Positions 1 through 8,862 of a stretch of DNA of 8,922 nucleotides are shown here, one piece after another. The stretch is from positions 1 through 8,922 of the forward strand of contig JAOTZA010000129.1 in NCBI GenBank assembly GCA_029861655.1, read 5' to 3'. The stretch's first letter is position 1. Each line of letters opens with the position of its first letter. Origin of the DNA: Acidobacteriota bacterium (GTDB lineage Bacteria; Acidobacteriota; Thermoanaerobaculia; Multivoradales; JAHEKO01). A program made the position numbers and the translations under genes. The notes beneath the pieces are model-generated. The model was not told where the DNA came from. It did no database searches and saw only the letters and a list, made by a program, of their open reading frames with translations.

Positions 1-1
1 G

Positions 2-1156
2 GTTCCCGGAAGGCCCGGCGAAATGTGGGCGTCGACGTGCGGCTGGGTCTACCGGGGTTCCAACGGCGGCGACAGCTGGACCCGTGTGTCCCAGGGGCTC
101 TCCGAACGGCGGACGCCGAGCTTCGAGATCTTGCCGTCCGGCCGGCTTCTAGCCGGTACGGTAGATGGCGTGTTTCTCTCCGAAGATCAGGGAGAGTCCT
201 GGCGCCGCTCTTCGGGCGACTCCCTTGTCGCTCTGTCTCTGACACATCACGCCGCAAGGCCCGACCGTGTCTACGCGGGTAGCGAAGGACTCGGGGTGCT
301 GCGGTCCCTTGACGGAGGACTCTCGTTCACGCCTTCGAACCGCGGCTTGGCCGGGCTGCGGCTGGCGGGTCTGGTGCGGACCGAAGGTGAGGTCTTGGCA
401 GCGGTTCACCACGCACACTCGGCATCGGGGGTCTACGTTTCGCGGGACGGCGGCCTCAGCTTCTCGGAGGACTCGGTCGATTTGCCAACCATCTTGGATC
501 TTGCTGCTTTTGGAGACCGTGTCTTTGCCGCGACGGAGAAGGGCCTCTTCGAGCGTTCTCGCGGTGTCTGGCGGCATCTGCAGGGTATGGGGGGACGTCG
601 TGTCGACGAGGTCGTGGTTTCCGCCGATAGGCTCTTCGCCCGCAGCGGTCGCGAGGTGTTCGAGGGCCTGGGAACCGTCTTCAGAAGGCTCGAGCTGAAA
701 CGGCTCGAGCCGCGCCGGTTGGCGATAGCGGGCGACACCCTGTGGCTTACGGACCGGCGTGGTGGCGTGTTTCGTCTGCCACCCTCCTCAGGCTCCTCGA
801 GAGAGGCCTTTCGGGAAACGCTATCGGCGGTGCTCGAGTCGCCGCGCGTCCGTTGGTCGAGTGGATCACAGGCGGTCTGGAACAACGGCGAAGGCGCTTC
901 GGCGCGGCTCCTGGCTACGGGCGATCCGTCCTGGCCGTTCCTGCTGGTACACCAGAGCCAGCCACTGACGCTTGTGGCGTCGTCCGGTCGCGGAACCCTG
1001 AAGCTCGAGGTGCCATTGCGGCCTCGTGACCTGGCCGGGGCGCTGGTCTTCGACGGGCGTCTGCTCCTGGCGACCACCGGTTTTGGCGTCCTGGTCGTCG
1101 AGCTTCCGTTTCTAGACGATCGCTTTCCGGACGCCGTGACCACAACAGCGCGGTGA
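2..1156 (+). CDS. Asp-box (BNR-type) beta-propeller-like protein, 5' end outside the window
   Basis: The reading frame is open to the left edge and enters as VPGRPGEMW, so the first ATG, at base 23, is probably internal and the true start lies upstream. Numbering from that Met, four Asp-box motifs (S-x-D/N-x-G-x-x-W/F) are visible at residues 13-19 (SNGGDSW), 53-60 (SEDQGESW), 95-102 (SLDGGLSF) and 140-147 (SRDGGLSF), spaced 40 to 45 residues apart. Each follows a strand of the form A/GTxxGVyxS. Weaker repeats of the same kind follow near residues 168-191 (VFAATEKGLFERSRGVW), 205-220, 243-255 and 348-365 (LLLATTGFGVLVVEL). This pattern is typical of Ycf48/Vps10/sialidase-like propellers, which are mostly binding or scaffold proteins. 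I see no glycosidase catalytic residues and cannot assign a ligand. A signal peptide cannot be judged because the N-terminus is missing. The stop TGA lies 19 bases from the end of the convergent pilR. Confidence 0.82.
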   Translation, partial: VPGRPGEMWASTCGWVYRGSNGGDSWTRVSQGLSERRTPSFEILPSGRLLAGTVDGVFLSEDQGESWRRSSGDSLVALSLTHHAARPDRVYAGSEGLGVLRSLDGGLSFTPSNRGLAGLRLAGLVRTEGEVLAAVHHAHSASGVYVSRDGGLSFSEDSVDLPTILDLAAFGDRVFAATEKGLFERSRGVWRHLQGMGGRRVDEVVVSADRLFARSGREVFEGLGTVFRRLELKRLEPRRLAIAGDTLWLTDRRGGVFRLPPSSGSSREAFRETLSAVLESPRVRWSSGSQAVWNNGEGASARLLATGDPSWPFLLVHQSQPLTLVASSGRGTLKLEVPLRPRDLAGALVFDGRLLLATTGFGVLVVELPFLDDRFPDAVTTTAR

Positions 1157-1175
1157 CGGAGTGAAAAAGGGGGCG

Positions 1176-2603
<1,428 letters not shown>

Positions 2604-2618
2604 TTTTTGGTTGGACGG

Positions 2619-4343
2619 CTATGCCTCTGCGGTGAGACTGTCCCGCTCCGCCTGGACTCCGGGGATCTCGACCGTTATCTGAGTTCCGCTTCCAGGCTGA
2701 CTCTCGACCCAGAGCTTACCCTGGTGCTCTTCGACGATGCGGTAGACGATGGCCATTCCAATACCGGTGCCGCCATCAAAGAAGGATCGAAACGGGTGAA
2801 AGATGTTGGCCCTCTCGTCCTCCGTCATACCACGGCCGGTATCGATGAAGCGCATTCGGTATGTGTCCTTGACGACCCGGCCGACGACGCGGAGAGTGCC
2901 TTGACTCTCCATGGCGCGCAGCGAATTGCGGACGAGATTCCAGAAGATCTGACTGATCTGGTCGGGATCGGCGACCAGATAGGCTGTGGGCGGGTCTAAA
3001 TCGAGTTCGATCGCATGGCCTAGCGCCACCTCCTCGCTGTTTCGAAGAAGCTCGACGTTCTCGGCTAGCAACGCGGTGACGTCGAAGCGCACGCTGGCCC
3101 GGGCTTTGGGTCGAGCGAACTGAAGAAAGCCCTTGATCGTGCGGTCCAACCGTTGGCTTTCCTTGGCGATGATCTCGAGGAGCTTTCGTTGTGAGGACTC
3201 TTGAGAGAAACTTGACGTCAGCATCTGAACCGAGCCGGAAATCGCGGCCAAGGGGTTTCCCACTTCGTGAGCGAGGCCGGAAGCCATCTCGCCGACCGCT
3301 GCCATCCGATCTCCGAGACGCACCTGGTCCTGCAGCTTTCGCCATTCCGTAAGGTCTTGAAAAATGAGGATAAAGCCCGCGCCCGATCCGTCGGCGCGGG
3401 TCAGGGGAGTCACGGCATAGCCGATCGTCAGGACGGCGCCGTTCAGTTCGTACTCGGCTTCCTCGCGCTGGCGGTCACCTTCGAGAGCTTCCCGGACCAG
3501 GACAGACCACTGCTCTCGGTCGATCAAGCCAAGGTCTCCCGGCATACGGCTGAGAAGGAGAGCCTCAGGTTGACCGAGAATCTCTTGCGCGGCCTCGTTG
3601 GCGCTGGTGATGCGCCCCTCGCTGTCGGTGGTCACGATGCCACTGGGGATCGAGCCGATCACGTCACGGTGGGCCACCCGCAAGTCGGCTAGATCCGCCC
3701 GTTTTTCGAGGAGGGCTTCTTCGGCCCGCGTCACGGTCAGGGCCAGACTCGATGTTAGAAGAGCAATGGCGTAGAACCCGAATAAATGAGCGGTGGCGTC
3801 GTAGGCCAACCGGCTCAAAGGTAGGCTCGTCAAACTCGCGGCTCCGTCGCGACCCCACCCGAAGAAGAGGGCGACGAGTACGGTGGCGTAGAAGATCCAG
3901 GCGGCGGTCGCAACAGCGACCCCAGCTCGGCGGCGCAGCATCACAGAGGCCACGGTGATTACGATCAAGTAAAGAATCGAGAGCGGTCCGCTGGTGGCGC
4001 CGAGGTGCTCGATCAGACTCGTAATCAGGAGGAGGTCGCCAAAAAACTGGATATAGGCCTGGATGCGAGAAGAAGGGCGCTGGACCTGCAACATCACGAG
4101 GTAGAAGACGCTTGCAACGTATGCCGCGCCTCCCCACTGCAACATGAACCGAGGCTCGCCGAGAGTCTCTTCGGCGCCCAGGTTGAGAAGGACGATCGGT
4201 ACCAGGGCGCTGGTGATTGCGATCAGTCGGATGGCGATCAGCCAGCGCAGCGAGGTCGGCGCCGGAAGATCGTCGTGCCGCATCAAACTCGCGTTGTAGG
4301 TCCGCCACAAGGCGTCCGTATCGGTATCGACCTCAGCGCTCAC
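2619..4343 (-). CDS. pilS: PilS, membrane sensor histidine kinase partner of PilR
   Basis: This 574-residue kinase has an N-terminal membrane region with about six hydrophobic segments, near residues 33-54, 73-87, 96-112, 119-135, 142-163 and 184-204. A PAS domain follows at about 222-330 (from VIGSIPSGIVTTD). The HisKA domain has phospho-acceptor H359 in GLAHEVGNPL. The ATPase domain has an N-box with N473 (IFWNLVRNSLRAM), G1 DTGRGM at 501-506, an F-box around 514-522 and G2 GGTGIGMAI at 524-532. The six-helix sensor plus PAS plus kinase arrangement matches PilS, which in Pseudomonas senses pilin in the inner membrane and controls PilR. The start is a GTG at 4341-4343. It is preceded, 11 bases upstream, by a purine-rich stretch (gaagagaagaagaga) in the 25-base gap after pilC. 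The next in-frame Met, residue 21, has no ribosome-binding site and would trim only the soluble N-terminal tail. All kinase motifs look intact. Confidence 0.94.
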   Translation of the reverse strand: MSAEVDTDTDALWRTYNASLMRHDDLPAPTSLRWLIAIRLIAITSALVPIVLLNLGAEETLGEPRFMLQWGGAAYVASVFYLVMLQVQRPSSRIQAYIQFFGDLLLITSLIEHLGATSGPLSILYLIVITVASVMLRRRAGVAVATAAWIFYATVLVALFFGWGRDGAASLTSLPLSRLAYDATAHLFGFYAIALLTSSLALTVTRAEEALLEKRADLADLRVAHRDVIGSIPSGIVTTDSEGRITSANEAAQEILGQPEALLLSRMPGDLGLIDREQWSVLVREALEGDRQREEAEYELNGAVLTIGYAVTPLTRADGSGAGFILIFQDLTEWRKLQDQVRLGDRMAAVGEMASGLAHEVGNPLAAISGSVQMLTSSFSQESSQRKLLEIIAKESQRLDRTIKGFLQFARPKARASVRFDVTALLAENVELLRNSEEVALGHAIELDLDPPTAYLVADPDQISQIFWNLVRNSLRAMESQGTLRVVGRVVKDTYRMRFIDTGRGMTEDERANIFHPFRSFFDGGTGIGMAIVYRIVEEHQGKLWVESQPGSGTQITVEIPGVQAERDSLTAEA

Positions 4344-4368
4344 CGAGTCGGACGTCTCTTCTTCTCTT

Positions 4369-5574
4369 CTAATCGATCTGCGTGATGATCGTGTAGAGCG
4401 GTAGATACATCGCCGCCACGATGGTTCCGATGATCACACCGAGAATGACGATCATGAACGGTTCGATGAGCTTGACCAGGCCACCGACCGCAGTGTCGAC
4501 TTCGTCCTCGAAAAAGTCGGCGATCTTGGACAGCATCTGGTCCAGGGCGCCGGTCTGCTCGCCGACATTGATCATCTGCACGACCATCGGCGGGAAGACA
4601 CCCGTGTCGCCCAGCGGACCGCTCAGGGTCTTTCCCTCTTCGACACTCTTACGGACGGCCATGATGGCGTCTTCGATGATCGAGTTGCCGGCTGTCTTGG
4701 CGGTGATCTTGAGGCCGTCCAGAATGGGTACACCGGAAGCGGTAAGTGTCGAGAGAGTGCGGCAGAAACGCGCCACCGCGATTTTTCGCAAAAGATCCCC
4801 GATGATGGGGATTCTGAGAAGTGCCGAGTCCAGGACACGCTTGCCCTTCTCGGTTCTGTGATACCCGCGCACCGCGAAGAAGAGGAGGACCAGACCAATC
4901 CCTATGTAGATCGAGTAGTCGCCCACGAAATTGCTGGCTGCGACCACACCTCGGGTGAGCGCCGGGAGCTCGCCGCCCAGTCCGAGAAACAGCTGTGAGA
5001 AAACCGGGATGACCTTCCACAGGATGATCCAGACGACGAGAGCCGCGATGCCGATGACGGCGACGGGGTAGATCAAGGCCGACTTGACCATGTTCTTGAG
5101 CTTGACGGCCTTTTCGAGGTAGATCGAGAGCCGTTGGAGGATGATGTCGAGGATACCGCCCGCCTCACCGGCGGCCACCATGTTGACGTAGAGTTCTTCG
5201 AAGCCGCCAGGGTGTCGCCTCATCGCCTCAGCCAGAGAGGCGCCGCTCTCGACGTCCGAGCGAACTTTGTCGATGATGGTGGCGAACTTCGGATGCTCCT
5301 GCTGTTCGCCGAGAATCTCGAGGCACTGGACCAGGGGGAGGCCGGCGTCGAGCATGACCGAGAACTGTCTTGTAAAAAGGGCGATGCTCTTTTGCTTGAT
5401 CTTCGAGGGCAGCCTTGGCAGCAGAGGTATCTCACGCCCCTTGCGTCGCAAGTTGGTGACCCGGATCTGCTGTTGCCTGAGGGTCGCCGTCGCGGCGCCT
5501 TTGGAGTCGGCAAGAAGCACTCCCTCTTGTAGCTCTCCAGCCCGATTGCGCCCTTTCCACTGAAAGCTCGGCAT
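4369..5574 (-). CDS. pilC: PilC, type IV pilus inner-membrane platform protein (T2SSF family)
   Basis: PilC is the polytopic inner-membrane protein at the base of the pilus machine. Known homologues contact the cytoplasmic motor ATPases PilB and PilT and are required for pilin assembly. The 401-residue length is typical. A cytoplasmic N-terminal region of about 60 residues starts with MPSFQWKGRNRAGELQEG, a conserved PilC/GspF opening. Two T2SSF repeats follow, at about 66-190 and 268-390. Each carries the family signature, NMVAAGEAGGILDIIL at 131-146 and QMINVGEQTGALDQML at 333-348. Three membrane helices are visible near 165-190, 220-237 and 370-393. The ATG has a good Shine-Dalgarno AAGGAG 10 bases upstream, lying within the last codons of pilT, which ends 6 bases before this start. 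This suggests co-transcription and probably coupled translation. GspF of type II secretion is the alternative, but pilT and pilS-pilR next door favour PilC. Confidence 0.96.
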   Translation of the reverse strand: MPSFQWKGRNRAGELQEGVLLADSKGAATATLRQQQIRVTNLRRKGREIPLLPRLPSKIKQKSIALFTRQFSVMLDAGLPLVQCLEILGEQQEHPKFATIIDKVRSDVESGASLAEAMRRHPGGFEELYVNMVAAGEAGGILDIILQRLSIYLEKAVKLKNMVKSALIYPVAVIGIAALVVWIILWKVIPVFSQLFLGLGGELPALTRGVVAASNFVGDYSIYIGIGLVLLFFAVRGYHRTEKGKRVLDSALLRIPIIGDLLRKIAVARFCRTLSTLTASGVPILDGLKITAKTAGNSIIEDAIMAVRKSVEEGKTLSGPLGDTGVFPPMVVQMINVGEQTGALDQMLSKIADFFEDEVDTAVGGLVKLIEPFMIVILGVIIGTIVAAMYLPLYTIITQID

Positions 5575-5580
5575 TTTCGA

Positions 5581-6708
5581 CTATCTCCTTGCACCTCCGG
5601 CTGCGGCCGGTGTGCTACCAACGTCTGGGTTTAGAGCTTCCTCTCCACGCGAGATGATCTCCTGCAATTCATCCTGCATCGAGGATCGGGCCATCGCAGT
5701 CTTCAGGTTGATCTTGCGTTTGAAGTAGAGCTGGGCCAGCGACTGGTTGAAAGTCTGCATCCCGTACTTCTTCTGGCCAGTCTGCATCATGCCGTAGATC
5801 TGGTGAATCTTGTCTTCACGGATCAGATTGCGGATCGCGGAGTTGGGAATCAAGATCTCCATCGACATGACGCGGCCCTGGCCGCTGGCCTTTGGTAACA
5901 GGGCCTGACACAAGACGCCTTCGAGAACAAACGAAAGCTGGGTACGGATCTGAGATTGTTGATGGGCTGGGAAGACGTCGATGATGCGGTTGATTGTTTG
6001 AGCCGCCGAGTTGGTGTGCAGGGTGGCGAAAGTCAGATGGCCGGTCTCGGCGATTCGAAGCGCCGCTTCGATGGTCTCGTGATCGCGCATCTCACCGATC
6101 AAGACCACATCGGGGTCCTGGCGCAACGCCGATCGGAGCGCGTTGGCAAAGCTCCAGGTGTCTGCGTTGAGCTCGCGTTGGTTGACGATGCAGCTCTTGT
6201 GGACGTGGAGGAACTCCACAGGATCCTCGATCGTGACGATGTGCTCGTGGCGCTCCCGGTTGACCTTGTCGATCATCGCCGCAAGAGTGGTGGACTTGCC
6301 GGAGCCCGTGGGACCGGTGACCAGCACCAGTCCGCGAGGTTTCTCGCAGAGTCTCTCGGTGGTGGCCGGCAGCCCGAGTTCGCGGAATCCCAAGATCTCA
6401 TATGGAATCTGGCGAAAAGCCGCAGCCACGGCTCCTCGTTGGTGGAAGATGTTGGCGCGGAATCGCGCCATCCCCTTGATGCCAAAAGAAAGATCTATCT
6501 CGAGATCCTCTTCCAGCCGCTGCTTCTGTTTGTCCGTGAGGATCGAGTAGGCGAGACGCTTTGTCTCGGTCGGTGTCAGTTCGGGGAAATCAAGTGGCTG
6601 CAGGATTCCGTCGATACGGATCTGGGGTGCTGAATTCGTGGTGATGTGTAGATCGGACGAGCCGTGTTCGACCATCACTTTTAGAAGCGCGCTGAGCGTA
6701 ACTGCCAT
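5581..6708 (-). CDS. pilT: PilT, type IV pilus retraction ATPase
   Basis: PilT is the hexameric cytoplasmic ATPase that drives pilus disassembly and retraction, and hence twitching motility and DNA uptake. The 375-residue sequence has an N-terminal PAS-like region (about 1-100), then Walker A GPTGSGKST at 132-140, the Asp box TIEDPVEF at 159-166, Walker B DPDVVLIGEMRD at 198-209 and the His box AETGHLTFATLHTNSA at 220-235. The AIRNLIRE motif at 291-298 is characteristic of PilT and sets it apart from PilB. The last 15 to 20 residues (from about 356) are a variable Ala/Gly-rich tail. The ATG at 6706-6708 is preceded by AGGCGGG with a 5-base spacer, a plausible but imperfect Shine-Dalgarno sequence. 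It is the first gene of the minus-strand pil block, with the divergent promoter region immediately upstream. The paralogue PilU is the alternative, but AIRNLIRE and the position before pilC favour PilT. Confidence 0.97.
   Translation of the reverse strand: MAVTLSALLKVMVEHGSSDLHITTNSAPQIRIDGILQPLDFPELTPTETKRLAYSILTDKQKQRLEEDLEIDLSFGIKGMARFRANIFHQRGAVAAAFRQIPYEILGFRELGLPATTERLCEKPRGLVLVTGPTGSGKSTTLAAMIDKVNRERHEHIVTIEDPVEFLHVHKSCIVNQRELNADTWSFANALRSALRQDPDVVLIGEMRDHETIEAALRIAETGHLTFATLHTNSAAQTINRIIDVFPAHQQSQIRTQLSFVLEGVLCQALLPKASGQGRVMSMEILIPNSAIRNLIREDKIHQIYGMMQTGQKKYGMQTFNQSLAQLYFKRKINLKTAMARSSMQDELQEIISRGEEALNPDVGSTPAAAGGARR
5585..5590 (-). promoter_or_regulatory. Shine-Dalgarno of pilC inside the 3' end of pilT
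   Basis: AAGGAG on the minus strand lies 10 bases before the pilC ATG and overlaps the last codons of pilT. It fixes the pilC start and implies that ribosomes finishing pilT reach the pilC initiation site. Confidence 0.7.
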
Positions 6709-6815
6709 GTAAACCCGCCTAACTTGCCCCGCCGCAACGAGATGCCAAAACTATAGCACCCTGAGAGAGGCTCCGGTCAGCGGAAAAAGTCACATGCGAT
6801 GGTAGTTTGCGGCCG
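6709..6815. other. Divergent intergenic region between pilT and the ABC exporter gene
   Basis: These 107 bases must hold the promoters of both divergent genes unless one is read from elsewhere. On the minus strand I see an extended -10 candidate, a GG/GC pair resembling a sigma-54 site with a one-base-short spacer, and the pilT ribosome-binding site. On the plus strand I see no convincing -10/-35 pair and no Shine-Dalgarno sequence for the ABC gene. No RNA gene or obvious inverted-repeat operator is visible, except the short self-complementary CTATAG within the -10 candidate. Confidence 0.7.
6750..6780 (-). promoter_or_regulatory. Candidate extended -10 sigma-70-type promoter for the pil operon
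   Basis: Read on the minus strand, TGCTATAGT gives a -10 hexamer TATAGT (5 of 6 to TATAAT) at 6750-6755, preceded by the TGn extension. The best -35 candidate is CTGACC (4 of 6) at 6775-6780, with a long 19-base spacer, so the extension would have to compensate. A start of transcription near 6742 would leave a leader of about 34 bases before the pilT ATG. This rests only on motif matching. Confidence 0.42.
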
Positions 6816-8675
6816 ATGGCTCACGATTTCGGAGAAGAGGAGGAGATTCAACCAGGCCGGGCTTACGATTCCCAGTTGATGTACCGGCTGGTGGGCTATC
6901 TCCGGCCCTACCGGCTGCACACGATCGCTGCCATCGGGCTGATCGTTCTGTCTTCGCTCTTGCAGCTCGTTGGGCCGTTGGCGACTGTGATCGCTCTCGA
7001 CCTCTTTGTCCGCCCGGTCGCGGGAAGCGAGGTGGTGTCGCCGGTCAGTCGCCTGCTGGCCGAAAACCTGGCGAGACGGGGTCTAGAGCCCGATCCCGCG
7101 ACCGGTTTGGCGGTGGTTGGCATGATCTACCTAGGTGCCCTCGCACTGGCGTTTTTTGTGCTCGTGTCGCAGGGGTATCTGATGCAGATCATGGGGCAGC
7201 GCATCATGTTCGACCTGCGTCGCGACATTTTCGAACGGCTGCAACGGCTTCCGGTCTCGTTCTTCGATCGCACACCGGTCGGGCGTTTGCTCACGCGTGT
7301 GACCAACGACGTGGATGCTCTAAACGAGCTCTTTACCGCTGGCCTGGTCTCCGTTTTCGGCGACATCGTCTTGCTCGCCGGCATCGTTGGAGTCTTGTTC
7401 TGGCTCAACTGGAAACTGGCGCTGGTCACCTTTGCGATCCTTCCCGCTCTGGCTCTTCTGACGCTGTGGTTCAGGGTGCGAGCGCGTCAGAGCTATCGCG
7501 AAGTGCGCGCCAAACTGGCGGCCATCAATTCCTTTCTGCAAGAGCACATCACGGGAATGTCGCTCATCCAGTTGTTCAACCGGGAGCGCTCGACGCTCGA
7601 TGCGTTCGACGGTGTCAATGATGGGCACCGGGCCGCCAATATCCGGGCCATCTTCTACTATGCGATCTACTATCCGATGGTCGAATTGATCACCGCGATG
7701 GGTGTAGCTCTGATCCTCTGGTACGGCGGCGGCCGCGTGATGGCGGATGCTCTCTCGATCGGTGCTCTGGTGGCGTTTCTTCAGTACGCTCAGCGGTTCT
7801 ACCAGCCCCTGTCGGACTTGTCCGAGAAGTACAACATCCTGCAGGCGGCGATGGCCAGTTCTGAAAGAGTCTTCCAGCTGGTCGACCAGCACACGGAGAT
7901 TCACTCGCCGGTTGACGCGCATCGACCGCCTAAGGTCGCAGGGGGGGTCGAGTTCGACCGCGTCACTTTTAGCTATCAACCCGGCGAGGTTGTGTTGAGG
8001 GACATTTCGTTCCGCGTGCGCGCCGGCGAAACCGTTGCCGTGGTGGGTCACACGGGGGCTGGGAAGAGCACACTCGCGAGCCTTATCCAGCGTTTCTATG
8101 ATGTCGACGCAGGGGCGGTCAGGGTAGATGGTGTGGACGTGAGGGAGTGGAGCTTGGTGTCGCTTCGGCGAGCCATCGGACTGGTGCTTCAGGATGTTTT
8201 TCTGTTCTCCGGAACGGTGGAAGACAACATTCGGTTGGGTGATTCTGATATCACCGACGAGCGTCTCCGCTGGGCCGCTCGCGAGGTCCACGCTCTCGAG
8301 TTCATCGAGCGGCTGCCCGGTTCCTTTGATGCGCCCGTTCGCGAGCGCGGTGCCGGCTTGTCGTTGGGGCAGAAACAGCTGATCGCCTTCGCGCGTGCAC
8401 TGGCCTTCGATCCTTCGCTGCTCATCCTGGACGAGGCGACGGCGTCGATCGATACCGAGACCGAGCAGTGGATCCAGCTTGCGCTCGAGCGCCTGCTGGT
8501 GGACCGGACAAGTCTGGTGATCGCCCACCGTTTGTCGACGATCCAGCGAGCGGACCGGATCCTGGTGCTCCACAAGGGCGAGCTGCGCGAGCAGGGGACC
8601 CACCGGGAGCTACTGGAGATCGGGGGAATCTACTCTCGGTTGGTGGAGTTGCAGTTCGGGCACAAGGTCGCCTAG
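6816..8675 (+). CDS. Half-size ABC exporter (membrane domain fused to ATPase), MdlB/YheH-like
   Basis: This 619-residue inner-membrane exporter half combines a type I exporter membrane domain (about 30-330) with an ATPase domain (about 375-619). Hydrophobic segments lie near 35-60, 102-125, 178-197, 200-218, 280-302 and 310-326. Between them is the conserved FFDRTPVGRLLTRVTNDVD loop. The ATPase has A-loop Y387, Walker A GHTGAGKST at 411-419, Q-loop Q459, signature LSLGQ at 515-519, Walker B LLILDE with catalytic E540, and H-loop H571, so it should hydrolyse ATP. The signature region (GLSLGQKQLIAFARALAFDP) and DEATASIDTETE resemble MdlB and YheH/BmrD, which act as heterodimers in known cases. 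The substrate cannot be told; drugs or lipids are usual for relatives. I chose the ATG at 6816 because MAHDF plus acidic residues looks like a family N-terminus. A TTG at 6807 would add three residues. Neither has a clear Shine-Dalgarno sequence. Confidence 0.92.
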   Translation: MAHDFGEEEEIQPGRAYDSQLMYRLVGYLRPYRLHTIAAIGLIVLSSLLQLVGPLATVIALDLFVRPVAGSEVVSPVSRLLAENLARRGLEPDPATGLAVVGMIYLGALALAFFVLVSQGYLMQIMGQRIMFDLRRDIFERLQRLPVSFFDRTPVGRLLTRVTNDVDALNELFTAGLVSVFGDIVLLAGIVGVLFWLNWKLALVTFAILPALALLTLWFRVRARQSYREVRAKLAAINSFLQEHITGMSLIQLFNRERSTLDAFDGVNDGHRAANIRAIFYYAIYYPMVELITAMGVALILWYGGGRVMADALSIGALVAFLQYAQRFYQPLSDLSEKYNILQAAMASSERVFQLVDQHTEIHSPVDAHRPPKVAGGVEFDRVTFSYQPGEVVLRDISFRVRAGETVAVVGHTGAGKSTLASLIQRFYDVDAGAVRVDGVDVREWSLVSLRRAIGLVLQDVFLFSGTVEDNIRLGDSDITDERLRWAAREVHALEFIERLPGSFDAPVRERGAGLSLGQKQLIAFARALAFDPSLLILDEATASIDTETEQWIQLALERLLVDRTSLVIAHRLSTIQRADRILVLHKGELREQGTHRELLEIGGIYSRLVELQFGHKVA

Positions 8676-8862
8676 CCGCGCATGGCAGAAGTCCAGACGG
8701 TCGCGTTGCGAGCGCCATGGGGCGAGATGCAAGGCGCCGCGACGGTCGAAAAGCCTGAATCTGTCGTGGCTTTTTGCGATGGATCCCGTCGGGATGCCAA
8801 GTTGGTCTCGGCCGCAAATCCTGTATCTTCAGTCAGTTACGACGCTCAGTAAGGTTCGCGGC
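8676..8862. other. Intergenic stretch after the ABC gene, no gene recognised
   Basis: These 187 bases separate the ABC gene from a probable convergent gene. They contain one hairpin with A and T runs that could end transcription from both sides. I see no RNA gene, promoter or repeat that I would defend. Confidence 0.6.
8749..8775. terminator. Weak, possibly bidirectional terminator hairpin
   Basis: AAAAGCC at 8749-8755 pairs perfectly with GGCTTTT at 8768-8774 across a 12-base loop, followed by one more T. Because A and T runs flank the GCC/GGC core, the structure gives a U-rich tail on either strand, which suits two convergent genes. The stem has only three G-C pairs and the U tract is part of the stem, so terminator strength is doubtful. 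Confidence 0.4.

Noticed and set aside
1157..1175. C5T5 run on the minus strand just after the pilR stop, as a terminator
   Set aside because: There is no upstream sequence that would pair to form a stem before the T run, and the gap is only 19 bases.
5956..6633. Plus-strand open frame of 225 codons antisense to pilT
   Set aside because: It is a mirror of the conserved pilT ATPase region, with no family resemblance and no ribosome-binding site.
6807..6815. TTG at 6807 as the start of the ABC exporter
   Set aside because: It adds only three residues, has no ribosome-binding site, and the ATG at 6816 opens with a more family-like N-terminus. It cannot be excluded.
7320..8603. Long minus-strand open frame of 427 codons antisense to the ABC gene
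   Set aside because: It lies wholly inside a well-supported gene, its translation shows no recognisable domain, and it is rich in Arg, Gln and His as expected for a shadow frame of a G+C-rich gene.
8783..8795. Perfect short hairpin ATCCC-GTC-GGGAT
   Set aside because: The stem is only five pairs and no T run follows on either strand, so it is easily due to chance.
8802..8829. Plus-strand TTGGTC and TATCTT with a 16-base spacer as a promoter
   Set aside because: Both boxes match the consensus weakly and no plus-strand gene begins downstream in the window.
8682..8852. Small plus-strand frame of 56 codons starting MAEVQTVALRAPWGEM
   Set aside because: It has no Shine-Dalgarno sequence, no recognisable motif, and spans the terminator-like hairpin. 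I see no reason to call it a gene.
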